Program-made: the position numbers and the translations under genes
Notes under the pieces: model-generated
What the model was told of the DNA's origin: nothing
Seen by the model: the letters and a program-made list of their open reading frames with translations, nothing else
The model's database searches: none
Assembly: GCA_023423795.1 (NCBI GenBank)
Contig: JAFAEX010000244.1
Coordinates: forward strand, 1-52,648
Source of the DNA: Chloroflexota bacterium
Lineage (GTDB): Bacteria > Chloroflexota > Chloroflexia > Thermomicrobiales > UBA6265
Direction of reading: 5' to 3'
Length of the DNA: 52,648 nt
Part shown: piece after piece, positions 1-8,348 of the stretch
Layout of the letters: every line of letters starts with the position of its first letter
Position numbering within the stretch: position 1 is the first letter of the stretch

Positions 1-897
1 CGGCTGTTCCGCAGCGCCCTCCGGCAGCGGGAGGTCCGGCGCGACCGAGCGCAGCAGCGGCAGCGCGACGTCGATCGGGCGGATCTCGCCGATCGCACCG
101 CCGGTGGGCACGCAGCCGGCGTCGGCGGCATCCTCCACGCCGTCGCGGTTGGAATCGCCGGGGCGGCAATCCAGTTGGCTGCCGCGCGTCGGCACCCCGA
201 CCAGCCGGCCCGCTTCGTCCACCGCCGCGCCGCCGGAGTTGCCGCCCGACATCACCGCGTCGGTCTTGATCCACGCCGGCCCGTCGATGCCCGGCTCGAA
301 GGTGAAGCCGGAGACGATGCCGCGGGTGTAGGTCAGGGTCGCGCCGCCGATGGCGGGATAGCCGAACAGGTTCACCTGGTCCCCGAGGTCGAGCGTGGCG
401 ACCGACCCCAGCGGCAGCGCCGGCAGCGCCAGCCCGGCCGGATCGAGCGGCCGGTCGCGGTCGTCGCGCTCGATCCGCAGGACCGCGAGATCCAGTGCGG
501 CATCCTGCGCGGCGACGGTGGCGATGAAGCGCAATTCGGGCGGCGTTCGCCCGTCCGATGTCGCGATCGCGTACGACCCCGGCACGATCGCGTAGTCGGC
601 GACGTCCTGCGGCGCGAGTTCGGTGCGGATCGTCTCCTCGTCCACGACGTGGAAGTTGGTCAGGACCAGCCCGTCGGCGGCCACGACGGCGCCGCTGCCC
701 ACGCCGACCCAGATCCGGCGGCCGTCCGGCGCGTCCATCAGCACCCCGACCTGCACGGTCGCGGCGACGGCGGCGTCGATCGCGGCGTCGATCGCGGCGT
801 CGTCCAGCGCGGCGGCGGGACCGAGCGTCGCCCGGACGGAGCCGAGCACCACGGCGAACAGCAGGACGGCACGGGCGAACCACGGGAAGCGAACCAT
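1..897 (-). CDS. Secreted trypsin-like serine protease (HtrA/S1-type), C-terminus cut by the window edge
   Basis: The minus-strand frame opens at ATG 897 and runs off the left edge with 299 residues and no stop. Residues 1-30 form a hydrophobic signal segment. The catalytic triad of a chymotrypsin-fold protease is visible: His83 in TNFHVV, Asp136 in AALDLAVLRI and Ser221 in MSGGNSGGAAV. It should hydrolyse peptide bonds outside the membrane. The order and spacing match the protease domain of HtrA/DegP-like proteins; whether a PDZ domain follows cannot be seen. Unusually, residues 248-259 read DSNRDGVEDAAD, a calcium-loop pattern bracketed by Cys243 and Cys262, inserted after the serine motif. 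The fold is certain from the motifs; the substrate is unknown. Confidence 0.85.
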   Translation of the reverse strand, partial: MVRFPWFARAVLLFAVVLGSVRATLGPAAALDDAAIDAAIDAAVAATVQVGVLMDAPDGRRIWVGVGSGAVVAADGLVLTNFHVVDEETIRTELAPQDVADYAIVPGSYAIATSDGRTPPELRFIATVAAQDAALDLAVLRIERDDRDRPLDPAGLALPALPLGSVATLDLGDQVNLFGYPAIGGATLTYTRGIVSGFTFEPGIDGPAWIKTDAVMSGGNSGGAAVDEAGRLVGVPTRGSQLDCRPGDSNRDGVEDAADAGCVPTGGAIGEIRPIDVALPLLRSVAPDLPLPEGAAEQP

Positions 898-1582
898 CGA
901 CCATCCTCGGCTGTCGGCGAACGAGGCACCGGCGGACGCCGCTGCCCGGTCATCGTAACGGAACGGGCACACCCGGTCGCGGGCTCGGCCGCGGTCCCGA
1001 ATCACCCCGCTCGCCGTCATGGGGCGATGCGTATCCGGAGCGTTCTCGACCAGAGCCCGCGTCACGCGCCTGTGACGTCGGCCACCGCGTCGTCCAGGGC
1101 GTGTCCGCCTGGACCGGGGAGATGCATTGCGGATGTTCGAGATGGTGCATTCCGCGCGGGAGACGGATGCTGGGCCTGATGGAAGGCCCGCCGATGCCGT
1201 TTCGTGGGACGACTGACGAGCGGGAGCCGGGCGCGTTCGCGGCGCGGGCGCAGGGCGGGGCGGCACGGCCGAGGCGTGCCGCCGCTTCGGGATTGGCCAG
1301 CCGGCCGGGAACCGGTGGCTGGCGCAGGACGGCTGACGGTGGGCGACGGCCTGCTGGCGGTGGTCGCTCTCGGCGAGCGGGTCGTCGTCGGACCGTGCGC
1401 CGGAATCGCGGAGCCGGCCGAGGCAATCGATCTGCCCAAGCCCCGGTAGCGGATCGCCGTGGTCGATCCGGACGAGCTGCCGAAGACGGCAAACGGCCGC
1501 GGACCGATCCCGTTCGCGCCGGCGACCAGTCTTCCCAATTTTCGGTACGCGTCGCAGCGCCGAGCGCTGTGCCCCGTCGCGC
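898..1582. other. 685-base interval without an intact gene
   Basis: Between the protease start and the small CCPFF protein I find no frame with convincing protein character. Long open frames here are products of high GC and have arginine- and proline-rich translations. The only recognisable content is a possible decayed transposase segment around 1194-1450, listed separately. No clear promoter or terminator was recognised. Confidence 0.6.
1194..1450 (+). pseudogene. Possible decayed IS481/IS3-type transposase fragment
   Basis: A plus-strand frame from ATG 1194 begins MPFRGTTDER, like the N-terminus of IS481-family transposases (MPW...MDER). A second frame at about 1262-1334 reads AEACRRFGIGQPAGNRWLAQ, which resembles the helix-turn-helix of these transposases (LCREFGISRKTGYKW). 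The two lie in different frames and both end early, so at least one frameshift is needed. Downstream, to the stop at 1447-1449, there is only weak resemblance to a transposase C-terminus. No terminal inverted repeats or target duplication were seen. This is a resemblance judged by eye and could be chance. Confidence 0.3.
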
Positions 1583-1942
1583 TTATTCGCCGGGCCGCAA
1601 TCCCTCCGGCAGGATCTCGCCGAGTTCTTCCAGCACGAAGCTCTTCGCGTCCGGTCCGCCGCGCATCCGCAGCCAGAACGCGCCGTCGTGCGGCTCCAGC
1701 ACGAGGTCGAACCCGAAGAAGGGGCAGCACTGGCGCTCGGTCAGGACGAACTCGAGCGCCCGCGCCGCCCACGGTTCCGCCGCCGGGAAGCGCCAGCCGT
1801 ACCCGTCGGGGAGTTCCTCGGCGCGGTCCGCGTGGGCGAAGAGGTCGCGGGCGATTGCTTGCTTGCGCTCGGCGAACTCCCGTCCGACCAGCGCGCAGCC
1901 GACGGCGGACGCGTGGGTGGTCTCGACCGGATTCGCGGTCAT
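1583..1942 (-). CDS. Small uncharacterised protein with a CCPFF motif
   Basis: This 119-residue frame reads MTANPVETTHAS... and ends EILPEGLRPGE. The central segment ERQCCPFFGFDLVLEP, followed by WLRMRG and a final LEELGEIL, looks like a conserved small cytosolic family whose paired cysteines could bind metal or thiols. I know of no biochemical function for it. An alternative in-frame ATG at 1954 would add four residues (META). No signal peptide or membrane segment is present. It lies about 100 bases downstream of the PrsW-like gene on the same strand, so co-transcription is possible. That it is a real gene is supported by the coherent, non-repetitive sequence with a CCPFF core; the function is open. 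Confidence 0.65.
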   Translation of the reverse strand: MTANPVETTHASAVGCALVGREFAERKQAIARDLFAHADRAEELPDGYGWRFPAAEPWAARALEFVLTERQCCPFFGFDLVLEPHDGAFWLRMRGGPDAKSFVLEELGEILPEGLRPGE

Positions 1943-2040
1943 CGCCGTCTCCATGGCCGATCCCGTGCTTGCGCGATCGGCCGGCAGGGCCGGGGCGGTA
2001 TGGACGCCTCCGTTGGCAAAACGCGTGGCTGCCGGCCGCG

Positions 2041-3309
2041 TCAGGCGGGCCGGGCCGTCGGCGGTTGTGGCAACTGGGCGCGCAAGGCCGCCAGTTCCTC
2101 GCGATAGACGGCATCCGGCGCACGCTGGCCGGGCGCGAGCGGTTCTCCGTTGGCGATGTGGTGCTTGCGGAAGGCCAGTTCCGCCGCCGTCTCGAAGAAC
2201 CGGCGCTGGCGGCGGACGAGGTCCTTGCCGCCCACGCGGGCCGCCTGCCGCAGCGACGCCCTCCGCAGCGCGTCGTCGGTGATTTCCGCGTACTCGGCGG
2301 GGGAGAGGACGCCCGCCCGCACTTCCGGCGCGAGTTGCTCGCGCATGACCTGCAGTTGTTTGCGGTGGGAGATGCGCGCCACGATTCCGAGCAGCACCAG
2401 CCCCGGCAGCACGACGAGCAGCGCGAGGATGCCGACCGCGACGAACAGGTTCGCGTCGTCGCCCAGCCCGCTGATGACCAGCACGAGGCCGCCGTTCCAT
2501 GCCGCATGGAGGGCAACCGCCAGCATCCAGCCGAGGATGGGCACCACGAACCGCAGGATGCCCCGGCGGTATCGCCCGCGCGCCCAGCCCACCGCCGCGC
2601 CGGTGACGCCGGTGTAGACGGCGTGGCCCCAACCGCCGATGACCGCCCGCGCGATGAAGAGCACGCCCAGCCCGACCAGCCCGTCCTCGACGTAGGCCGA
2701 GCCGAAGTACAGGATGTTTTCGGTCATCGCGAAGCCGAGGCCCATCAGCGCGCCGTAGATCAGGCCATCCAGCGTGTTGTCGATCTCGCGGCGGAGCAAC
2801 GCCAGCATCACCAGCAGGGCGAGGCCCTTGAAGGTCTCCTCGATGAACGGCGCGCCGATGACCGCGCTGGCTTCTTCGGTGCGCAGCAGCGGCTGGGCCA
2901 CGATCCCGGCCAGCACGCTCAGCAGGATCGCGCCGACGGCGCCCCAGCCGAACGCGGCGACCAGCATGCGCGGCGGTTCCGGTTCGTAGCGGTCCAGCCG
3001 CAGCACGATCAGGCCATACACCACCGCCGGCACGACCGCCGCGACGGTGCCCAGCGCCAATGCGGTGACGCTGCCGACGGAGAGGATGACCAGCAGCACC
3101 ACGCACACGAGCATGAGCGCGACGATGCTCCAGGCCAGCACCACCCGCCAGCGGCGGGGAGGGGCGGGCGGGCGGGGCGCTGCCGCTCCGGGCGCCGGCA
3201 GCGCGAGGCCGCAGGTGCTGCAGAATCGCCCCGGCCGCGTGGCTTGCCCGCAGTACGGGCAGGCGACGGTGGCCGGGGCGTCTGGCTGCGTTTCGTCCAC
3301 CGGGTTCAT
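2041..3309 (-). CDS. PrsW-family intramembrane metalloprotease with N-terminal zinc ribbon
   Basis: The protein has 422 residues. Cys17, Cys20, Cys30 and Cys33 (CPYCGQ...FCSTC) form a zinc ribbon. A proline/alanine linker and a run of membrane helices follow. The PrsW signature is present: FIEETFKG near residues 155-162 (adjacent glutamates), GGWGHAVYTG further on, and LHAAWNGG with the last conserved histidine. Known PrsW proteins cleave membrane-anchored substrates such as anti-sigma factors; no anti-sigma factor gene is adjacent here. The C-terminal ~120 residues after the membrane domain are charged and cytosolic (AEYAEITDDALRRASL). The family assignment is firm; the substrate is not known. 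Confidence 0.85.
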   Translation of the reverse strand: MNPVDETQPDAPATVACPYCGQATRPGRFCSTCGLALPAPGAAAPRPPAPPRRWRVVLAWSIVALMLVCVVLLVILSVGSVTALALGTVAAVVPAVVYGLIVLRLDRYEPEPPRMLVAAFGWGAVGAILLSVLAGIVAQPLLRTEEASAVIGAPFIEETFKGLALLVMLALLRREIDNTLDGLIYGALMGLGFAMTENILYFGSAYVEDGLVGLGVLFIARAVIGGWGHAVYTGVTGAAVGWARGRYRRGILRFVVPILGWMLAVALHAAWNGGLVLVISGLGDDANLFVAVGILALLVVLPGLVLLGIVARISHRKQLQVMREQLAPEVRAGVLSPAEYAEITDDALRRASLRQAARVGGKDLVRRQRRFFETAAELAFRKHHIANGEPLAPGQRAPDAVYREELAALRAQLPQPPTARPA

Positions 3310-3426
3310 CGTCGCCTCGGGCGCGGTGCGGATGATTCCCGATGATACCGCCCGCGCGGCCGGGCAATGGAGGTGCGAGCCGCCCGCGTGGTCCGGTTCC
3401 GGGAGGGCGGCGCGGTCCGCGAAGGG

Positions 3427-4062
3427 CTAGAAATCCCCGCCGAAGTCGCCGCCGAAATCGCCGAACCCGCCGAAATCGCCTCCGAAGCCGCCACCGTCGC
3501 CGAAATCGGAACCCGTTTCCCCTTCGCCGCCGTCGAAGCCGGCGTCTCCCATGTCGGCCGCTTCCTCTGGCGCGGCGCCCTCCGGGACGCCCTGGTCGCT
3601 GAGGAACGCGTTGGCGATGGCGCTGCCGACCATGACGCCGGCGACGGTGGAGAGGAAGGACCCGGCCATCATCGAGCCCATGCCGGGCATCCCCGTCCGG
3701 CCCGGTCCGCCCATCCCGGCGAACGAACGCTCCAGCGTGCCGGGTTGCCGCTGCTCCAGCCGGGTAGCCAGCCGGCCGAGCGATCGGGGATCGTCGGAAT
3801 AGGCGTCCCGCTCGTAGTCCGGGGCCTGCGCGGACAGGTCCTGCAGCACCATTCGCCGCTGCTCCGGCGTCAGGTGCGCGAACGCATCGGCGTGGGCCTG
3901 TTCCAGCGTTTCCGGCGGCGCCGTCCGCAGTAGGTAGTGGTAGCGGGAAATCGCGCGCTCGTCGTCCGTCATCGGCGCGCGGTTGGCCCCGGTGCGCGGG
4001 CTCGGCCTTGCCCGCTCGCGGTCGGCGTTGCCGCCGCCGAACAACCGGCTCAGGAAATCCAT
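3427..4062 (-). CDS. Uncharacterised protein with a Gly/Asp/Phe-rich tail
   Basis: The protein has 211 residues and starts at ATG 4062, preceded by a purine-rich AGGATGG ribosome site. Residues 30-110 are helical and charged (LLRTAPPETLEQAHAD, LTPEQRRMVLQDLSAQAP). A glycine/methionine stretch (GMGGPGRTGMPGMGSMM) and a hydrophobic AGSFLSTVAGVMVGSAIA segment follow and could sit at or in the membrane. The last 50 residues are acidic and glycine-rich, ending FGGFGDFGGDFGGDF. Proteins of this general layout are common in Actinobacteria and Chloroflexota without assigned function. It precedes the PrsW-like gene on the same strand with a 117-base gap. Confidence 0.7.
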   Translation of the reverse strand: MDFLSRLFGGGNADRERARPSPRTGANRAPMTDDERAISRYHYLLRTAPPETLEQAHADAFAHLTPEQRRMVLQDLSAQAPDYERDAYSDDPRSLGRLATRLEQRQPGTLERSFAGMGGPGRTGMPGMGSMMAGSFLSTVAGVMVGSAIANAFLSDQGVPEGAAPEEAADMGDAGFDGGEGETGSDFGDGGGFGGDFGGFGDFGGDFGGDF

Positions 4063-4146
4063 CGTGCCATCCTCCGTCGTGCTCGTCCTGCCGGCGATCT
4101 AGCCCGCCGCTGGGAACGTCAGCGCACGATCTTCACCACGCCGACG

Positions 4147-4318
4147 GAGTGGCGAGTGGCGAGTGCCGAGTGGCGAGTGCCGAGTGGCGAGTGCCGAGTG
4201 GACGGGTCGGCAAGTCGGCGGGTCGGCAAGCACGAACGGTGCGCGCCGCCGAACGGGCCTACCATTCTCGGCACGCGGCACGCGGCACGCGGCACGCGGC
4301 ACTCGGCACTCGGCACTG
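4147..4318. repeat. Heptad palindromic element, copy A
   Basis: The left arm (4147-4202) has eight tandem heptamers of the form GAGTGSC. A core (about 4203-4266) carries GGGTCGGCAAGTCGGCGGGT and GCGCGCCGCCGAACGGGCCT. The right arm (4267-4317) has seven heptamers of the form CTCGGCA/CGCGGCA, complementary to the left arm, so the whole element can fold as a long hairpin. It fills the space up to the stop codon of the transglycosylase-like gene (TAA on the minus strand at 4321-4319). Three related copies lie at 22508, 43183 and 48941. Confidence 0.85.
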
Positions 4319-5842
4319 TTACTTGCAGACCCACTCGCTCTTGCGGCCTTCCTTCCACATCCAGCCGGCGGCGTTGGCGTTGGCGACCGGGTCGAAGATG
4401 TCCTCGTTGCCGTAGGGCGTGCTCTTCCAGGTCGAGCGGATGAACTGGAACAGCCCGTAGGAGCCGGATGGGTTCACCGCGTAGGGGTCGAGGCCGGATT
4501 CGCAGCGGGCGACCCGCAGCATGTCCTCGCGGTTCTGCCCGTAGCGGTCCGCGGCGTTGGAGATGATGCGGATGATCTGCCGCTCGGAGTAGTGGGCGCG
4601 GTTGTTCGACCCGTTGCGGCCCTTGCCCCTGCCGGACGTTTCCGGCGTCGGCGTGGCGGGCAACTGGAGGAACTCGTTGGCGATCCAGCCGATCTGGTCC
4701 TGGTAGATCACGCGCTGGAAGTCGTTTTGCATGACGCCGGTCAGTTCGACCCGCGCGCCGGCCGGCACGCTGCCGACGGCTTCTTCGCCCGCCGACGGCC
4801 CGGCCCGCATCGTCAGGTCCACCGTGGCGAACGCGAAGCCGGAGCCTGCTCGCGGCGTGCGCACTTCCGTCGCTTCGGCGTCATCGGGGATCGCCTCCTC
4901 CTCCGGCGGCGCGGCGGGCTGGAGCAGGTCGTCCGCGATCCAGCCATACATCCACATGAATTCGGCCTGCACGAAGCCGTTGCGCGCCTCGCCCTGGAGG
5001 TTGACGAGGCTGCCGGCCGGGACCATGAAGACGATCGGGGCGTCGAATCCCGGCCATTCGAGCAGGCCGGCGTCGGTGGCGACCGTCGCCGGTCCGTTGA
5101 CCAGCGGTTCCGGCGTCGGGACCGGGGTCGGCGTCGGGCTGGGCAGCGGCGTCGGCGACGAGGTCGCGGGCGGCGGCGACGAGGTCGCGGGCGGCGGCGG
5201 GGTGGGCAGCGGAGATGAGGCGGGCGGAGATGCGGTTGCCGCCGGTGCGCCGTCCGGGTTGGGCGTTTCGCCCTGCGGGGTCCAACCTGCTTCACCGGCG
5301 GCGGGTGTCGCGGTCGGATTGGTCGCCGGTGCAGGCTCGGTCGGGCCAGCCGGGGGACTCTCCGGGACACCGGCGGCGGGCGGCACCGCGTCGGTTGCCG
5401 GCGGTGCGTCCGTGGGTGAATTCGCATCCGGCGCGGCCGGATCGGGTTCGGGTGCGGCGGGCGTGGGCGGAACCGAAGGCAGTTCCTCGGTTGCCGGAGG
5501 CGCGCCGTCGGCCGGCTGGGCCGCCGATGACGCGAGTGGTTCTTCCCACTGCGCGGCGGGCTGCGGCGCTTTCTCGGCGGCGACGGCAGAACTCGGGACC
5601 CAGCCGGAGACGTCGCCCGCCTTCACCGGCAGGAACGATCCGTCCGGCGCGCCGGCGATGGCGATCTCGGTTCCGGCGGGCAGCATGAGCACGACGCCGG
5701 CGTCCCAGTTCGGCGCGTCGAGTAGCCGCGTGTCGTCGCGGAGCGTCGAGGCGGCACGGGCGACGATGGCGCCGGAGAGCGCGGCGGCGAGGCACGATCC
5801 GAGCACCGCGAGCGCGGCGAGGATGCGGAACGTCCGCGACAT
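4319..5842 (-). CDS. Secreted triple-SH3 protein with C-terminal lytic transglycosylase-like domain
   Basis: The start is ATG 5842 (MSRTFRILAALAVLG), preceded by GGGAAGGGG; 507 residues. Residues 1-32 form a signal peptide. A bacterial SH3 domain lies at about 33-85. A 160-residue Pro/Ala/Thr/Glu-rich linker follows, then SH3 domains at about 247-307 and 337-392. The C-terminal domain, from about 417 to the end, reads RVARCESGLDPYAVNPSGS then YGLFQFIRSTWKSTPYG and ends at WVCK. This is the lysozyme-like SLT fold with the catalytic Glu at about 449 in CESGLD. It should bind and cleave peptidoglycan outside the membrane during wall remodelling. The linker probably spans the wall. The 3' end abuts repeat copy A. 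Confidence 0.8.
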   Translation of the reverse strand: MSRTFRILAALAVLGSCLAAALSGAIVARAASTLRDDTRLLDAPNWDAGVVLMLPAGTEIAIAGAPDGSFLPVKAGDVSGWVPSSAVAAEKAPQPAAQWEEPLASSAAQPADGAPPATEELPSVPPTPAAPEPDPAAPDANSPTDAPPATDAVPPAAGVPESPPAGPTEPAPATNPTATPAAGEAGWTPQGETPNPDGAPAATASPPASSPLPTPPPPATSSPPPATSSPTPLPSPTPTPVPTPEPLVNGPATVATDAGLLEWPGFDAPIVFMVPAGSLVNLQGEARNGFVQAEFMWMYGWIADDLLQPAAPPEEEAIPDDAEATEVRTPRAGSGFAFATVDLTMRAGPSAGEEAVGSVPAGARVELTGVMQNDFQRVIYQDQIGWIANEFLQLPATPTPETSGRGKGRNGSNNRAHYSERQIIRIISNAADRYGQNREDMLRVARCESGLDPYAVNPSGSYGLFQFIRSTWKSTPYGNEDIFDPVANANAAGWMWKEGRKSEWVCK

Positions 5843-5984
5843 TGGCAGGAACCCCTTCCCTCGGCTCCCTGCGGGCGGGAACGTGACGGAGACCGGCTGC
5901 GGAACCGGCTGCGTCGAACGTGCCACGCGGGCGGTGGCGGCGGCGACCCCGGGCCGTCCCCATCGGTCCCGGTCGGGTCTCCGT

Positions 5985-6006
5985 GCGGAATGTACGTACA
6001 CTCCGC
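5985..6006. promoter_or_regulatory. Near-perfect 22-base palindrome, operator or terminator candidate
   Basis: GCGGAATGTACGTACACTCC followed by GC pairs with itself at ten of eleven positions around the centre TGTACGTACA. It sits in the 229-base gap between the PfkB kinase 3' end and the transglycosylase-like gene start, both on the minus strand. It could be a dimeric repressor operator about 140 bases upstream of ATG 5842, or a hairpin ending the kinase transcript. No poly-T run follows it. The symmetry is direct; the role is inferred. Confidence 0.4.
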
Positions 6007-6071
6007 GCGGCCGGATTCCCCGGTCTTGCCCATCCGGACGCGTGCGGGCGGCGGAGGGTTTCGCCGTTCGG

Positions 6072-7034
6072 TCAGGCCGATGGTCCGGGTTCGCCGGCGT
6101 CGCGCAGGAAGGACTCGGCTTCGGGAAGGGTGGCGTAGGACGTTTGCGCCCCGAGCGCGCGCGTGGCCAGCGCCCCGAGGGCGGAGGCGAACCGGCCCGT
6201 GCGCGGCCAGTGCCAGCGCCTGGCCATGCCCCAGGCGATCCCGGCGGCGTAGGCGTCGCCGGCCCCGGTCGGATCGACCGCCGCGACCGGGTAGACCGGG
6301 ATCTCCCAGCGGTCGTCCGCCGTCACGATGACCGAGCCGCGCCGCCCGGCGGTGATCGCCGCCGCGCGCAGGTTCGAGCCGATCATCGACCGCTGCAGGA
6401 GCGAGATCGCCGCTTCGGGGTCGTCCAGCCCGGTCAGCAGCAGCAGGTCGTGTTCCGCGCCGACGATGCAGTCGTGGCGAAGCGCCAGTTCCATCCGGTC
6501 CGGGATGGCCGGGTCGGCGACGTAGTTCAGGGTGCCCAGCAGCCGCGTGCGCGGCGCGAAATGGGCCGGCAGGTCGGTCAGGAAGCGCAGCAACGGCATG
6601 TCGGTGAAGTCGAGGATGACCACGTCGTGGGCGAAGAGCGCGTAGATGTCGATCCGGTCCCCCTTGCGCAGCGTCGCGCCGGGGTGCCAGATGATGGTGC
6701 GGTCGAACGGGTCCAGCGTAACCAGCACCGTCGCCCGGTCGGTCGGTTCGCCCGGCCGCACCGGGCTCCACGCCGGATCGACGCCCTCGGCGCGGAGGCC
6801 GGCCAGCACCGCCTCGCCTTCGGGGTCGTCGCCGACCGCGGTCATGGCCGTCACCGCCGCGCCGAGGCGGGCGAGTTGGACGCAGGTGTTGGTCGTCGTT
6901 CCGCCCGGCGCGGTGACTTCCTGCTGGACGATCGCCTGCTGGCGCGGCGTCGGGTGGGTATCGACCACCAGCAGCCGGTCCCACGAGCAGAGGCCCAGCG
7001 CGGCGATCCGCGGCCCGGCAACCGGCTCGCTCAT
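6072..7034 (-). CDS. PfkB-family carbohydrate (ribokinase-like) kinase
   Basis: The protein has 320 residues, starting MSEPVAGPRIAALGLCSWDR. The N-terminal signature TAPGGTTTNTCVQLARLG matches the PfkB G-G-x-x-x-N sugar-binding motif. The C-terminal motif AAVDPTGAGDAYAAG carries the catalytic Asp at about 262 and the anion-hole GAGD. It should phosphorylate a sugar, nucleoside or similar hydroxyl with ATP in the cytosol. Its ATG overlaps the stop of the cyclase-family gene by four bases (ATGA), so the two are translationally coupled. Substrate specificity within PfkB cannot be read from sequence; ribose, fructose or a nucleoside are all possible. Confidence 0.85.
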   Translation of the reverse strand: MSEPVAGPRIAALGLCSWDRLLVVDTHPTPRQQAIVQQEVTAPGGTTTNTCVQLARLGAAVTAMTAVGDDPEGEAVLAGLRAEGVDPAWSPVRPGEPTDRATVLVTLDPFDRTIIWHPGATLRKGDRIDIYALFAHDVVILDFTDMPLLRFLTDLPAHFAPRTRLLGTLNYVADPAIPDRMELALRHDCIVGAEHDLLLLTGLDDPEAAISLLQRSMIGSNLRAAAITAGRRGSVIVTADDRWEIPVYPVAAVDPTGAGDAYAAGIAWGMARRWHWPRTGRFASALGALATRALGAQTSYATLPEAESFLRDAGEPGPSA

Positions 7035-7705
7035 CCTTCCCGGACCAGCAGCACGCGGCAGGGCGCGCCGTCGCCGATGGCCAGTTTCAGGGGCAGGCAG
7101 ACCATCTCGTACGGTCCCGCTTCGGCCGCCGAAAGGTCGAGGGTTTCGACGATCAGCACGTCGTTGCCGAGCAGCGTCAGGTGGGTTTCGCGGTTGGCGG
7201 GACCGTACGGCCCGGCCGAGAGGTAGTCGATGCCGAGCAACCGCACGCCGCGCTCGACCAGCCAGCGCGCCCCGGCCGGGGAGACGCCCACGTAATCCTC
7301 GCGGAACGGGATCGGGGTCTGCCCGTCCCACCCGGCCCACTCGCGGGAATTGCGGGTGCGCAGCAGCAGCCGCTCGGTCCCGGCCGGGATGGCCGCCGCC
7401 TCCAGGTGCTCCGGTTCGACGACCGGGACGTCCTCGCGGATGCTGGCCAGCCACGCCGGGCCGCACCAGCGTTCGAGCGGGATCTCCAGCAGTTTGCGGC
7501 CATCGTCGATGAAGTGCCAGTTGGCGTCGAGGTGGGTGCCGGCGTGGCTGGAGATCGCGACCAGGCTGACGTTGGAGCGCGCCCCGTCGGCGATCCGGGT
7601 CATCGGTTCGACCGCGGTCGGCGGGTGGCTGGGCCAGGTCGGCACGTTGGCCGAAAAGGGCACCGTCACGTCGAGCACGCGCGCGCCGGGGGAGAAGAGC
7701 GGCAT
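7031..7705 (-). CDS. Cyclase-family (kynurenine formamidase-like) metal hydrolase
   Basis: The protein has 224 residues, starting MPLFSPGARVLDVTVPFSAN. The family metal-site motif is present as SSHAGTHLDANWHF at about residues 52-65, with the His-x-Gly-Thr-His-x-Asp pattern that binds zinc or manganese in arylformamidases and isatin hydrolases. These enzymes hydrolyse amides, lactones or lactams in the cytosol. The gene is upstream of, and overlaps by four bases, the PfkB kinase gene, which suggests a shared small-molecule pathway. Neighbouring tryptophan-degradation genes are absent, so kynurenine formamidase itself is not favoured over other members of the family. Confidence 0.8.
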   Translation of the reverse strand: MPLFSPGARVLDVTVPFSANVPTWPSHPPTAVEPMTRIADGARSNVSLVAISSHAGTHLDANWHFIDDGRKLLEIPLERWCGPAWLASIREDVPVVEPEHLEAAAIPAGTERLLLRTRNSREWAGWDGQTPIPFREDYVGVSPAGARWLVERGVRLLGIDYLSAGPYGPANRETHLTLLGNDVLIVETLDLSAAEAGPYEMVCLPLKLAIGDGAPCRVLLVREG

Positions 7706-7792
7706 TCGTCGGGAACCTCGCTGCGACCGAAGCCGGGACCGCTCCCGGCCGGAACGCCGATTCTACCGGCATCCCGGCCGCGACGGTTCCCG

Positions 7793-8281
7793 CTAGAACC
7801 TCGTCCTCATGACGACCTTCTCGTTGGAGCGTCCCTCGGCCGATTCGGGCCAGAGCAGACCGAGAACGCGGGGCGCGAATTCGAGCGCGAGCGGCAGGTC
7901 GGTCTTCGCCGGCACGGTGACCGCGATCTTCAACTCGATCCCTTCGTCCGTCTTCCTGAGTTTGCGCGAGGTTTCGAACCGGCACCGTTCGCCCCGGCCG
8001 AACCCGACGCCGATCAGGATCAAATGCGCCCTGACGTCCTCCGGCACGGTCACGACGTACTCGACCGGGCCGTTGTTCCTGGCGAGCATCTGGAGCGGCG
8101 CGGAGACGAAGATGTTGGCCAATTCCCCGTCAAGCGAGATCAGGGGATCGGTCCGGCACCAGCCGCGAAAGCCCGCCGACGCCGACGGGATGGCGAGCCC
8201 GGAGGCGGCGACGGCAAGTCCGCCGGCGAGGCCGCCGGTGATGATCCGGCGGCGGTCGATGGGTGCGTCGAACGGCGGCAT
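7793..8281 (-). CDS. Exported uncharacterised protein with Tat-like signal
   Basis: The protein has 162 residues. The start MPPFDAPIDRRRIITGGLAG then a hydrophobic stretch to SASA resembles a twin-arginine signal peptide (RRRIITGG). The mature part has a β-rich appearance (VEYVVTVPEDVRAHLILIG, IELKIAVTVPAKTDLPLALE) and one Cys pair candidate (WCRTDP, ERCRFE). I do not recognise the family. It sits 67 bases downstream of the sensor kinase gene on the same strand and 87 bases upstream of the cyclase gene, so it may be the last gene of the kinase transcript. No function is proposed. Confidence 0.65.
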   Translation of the reverse strand: MPPFDAPIDRRRIITGGLAGGLAVAASGLAIPSASAGFRGWCRTDPLISLDGELANIFVSAPLQMLARNNGPVEYVVTVPEDVRAHLILIGVGFGRGERCRFETSRKLRKTDEGIELKIAVTVPAKTDLPLALEFAPRVLGLLWPESAEGRSNEKVVMRTRF

Positions 8282-8348
8282 GGACTCGAGCCTTCCTTTC
8301 CCCTGCTCCCGACGTTTCGGCGCCCGAACCCTCGGACACCCTCCGTTC

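Noticed and set aside
1459..1560. A phrase VVDPDELPKTANGRGP resembling the C-terminus of AMP-forming ligases
   Set aside because: Only a few residues match and the flanking frame is non-coding in character; the resemblance is likely chance.
4147..4318. CRISPR-like array at the heptad repeats
   Set aside because: Units are only seven bases with no spacers, the two arms are complementary, and no cas genes are present.
4163..5218. Plus-strand frames opposite the transglycosylase-like gene
   Set aside because: Their sequence is low complexity from the repeat and from the Pro/Ala linker read on the other strand.
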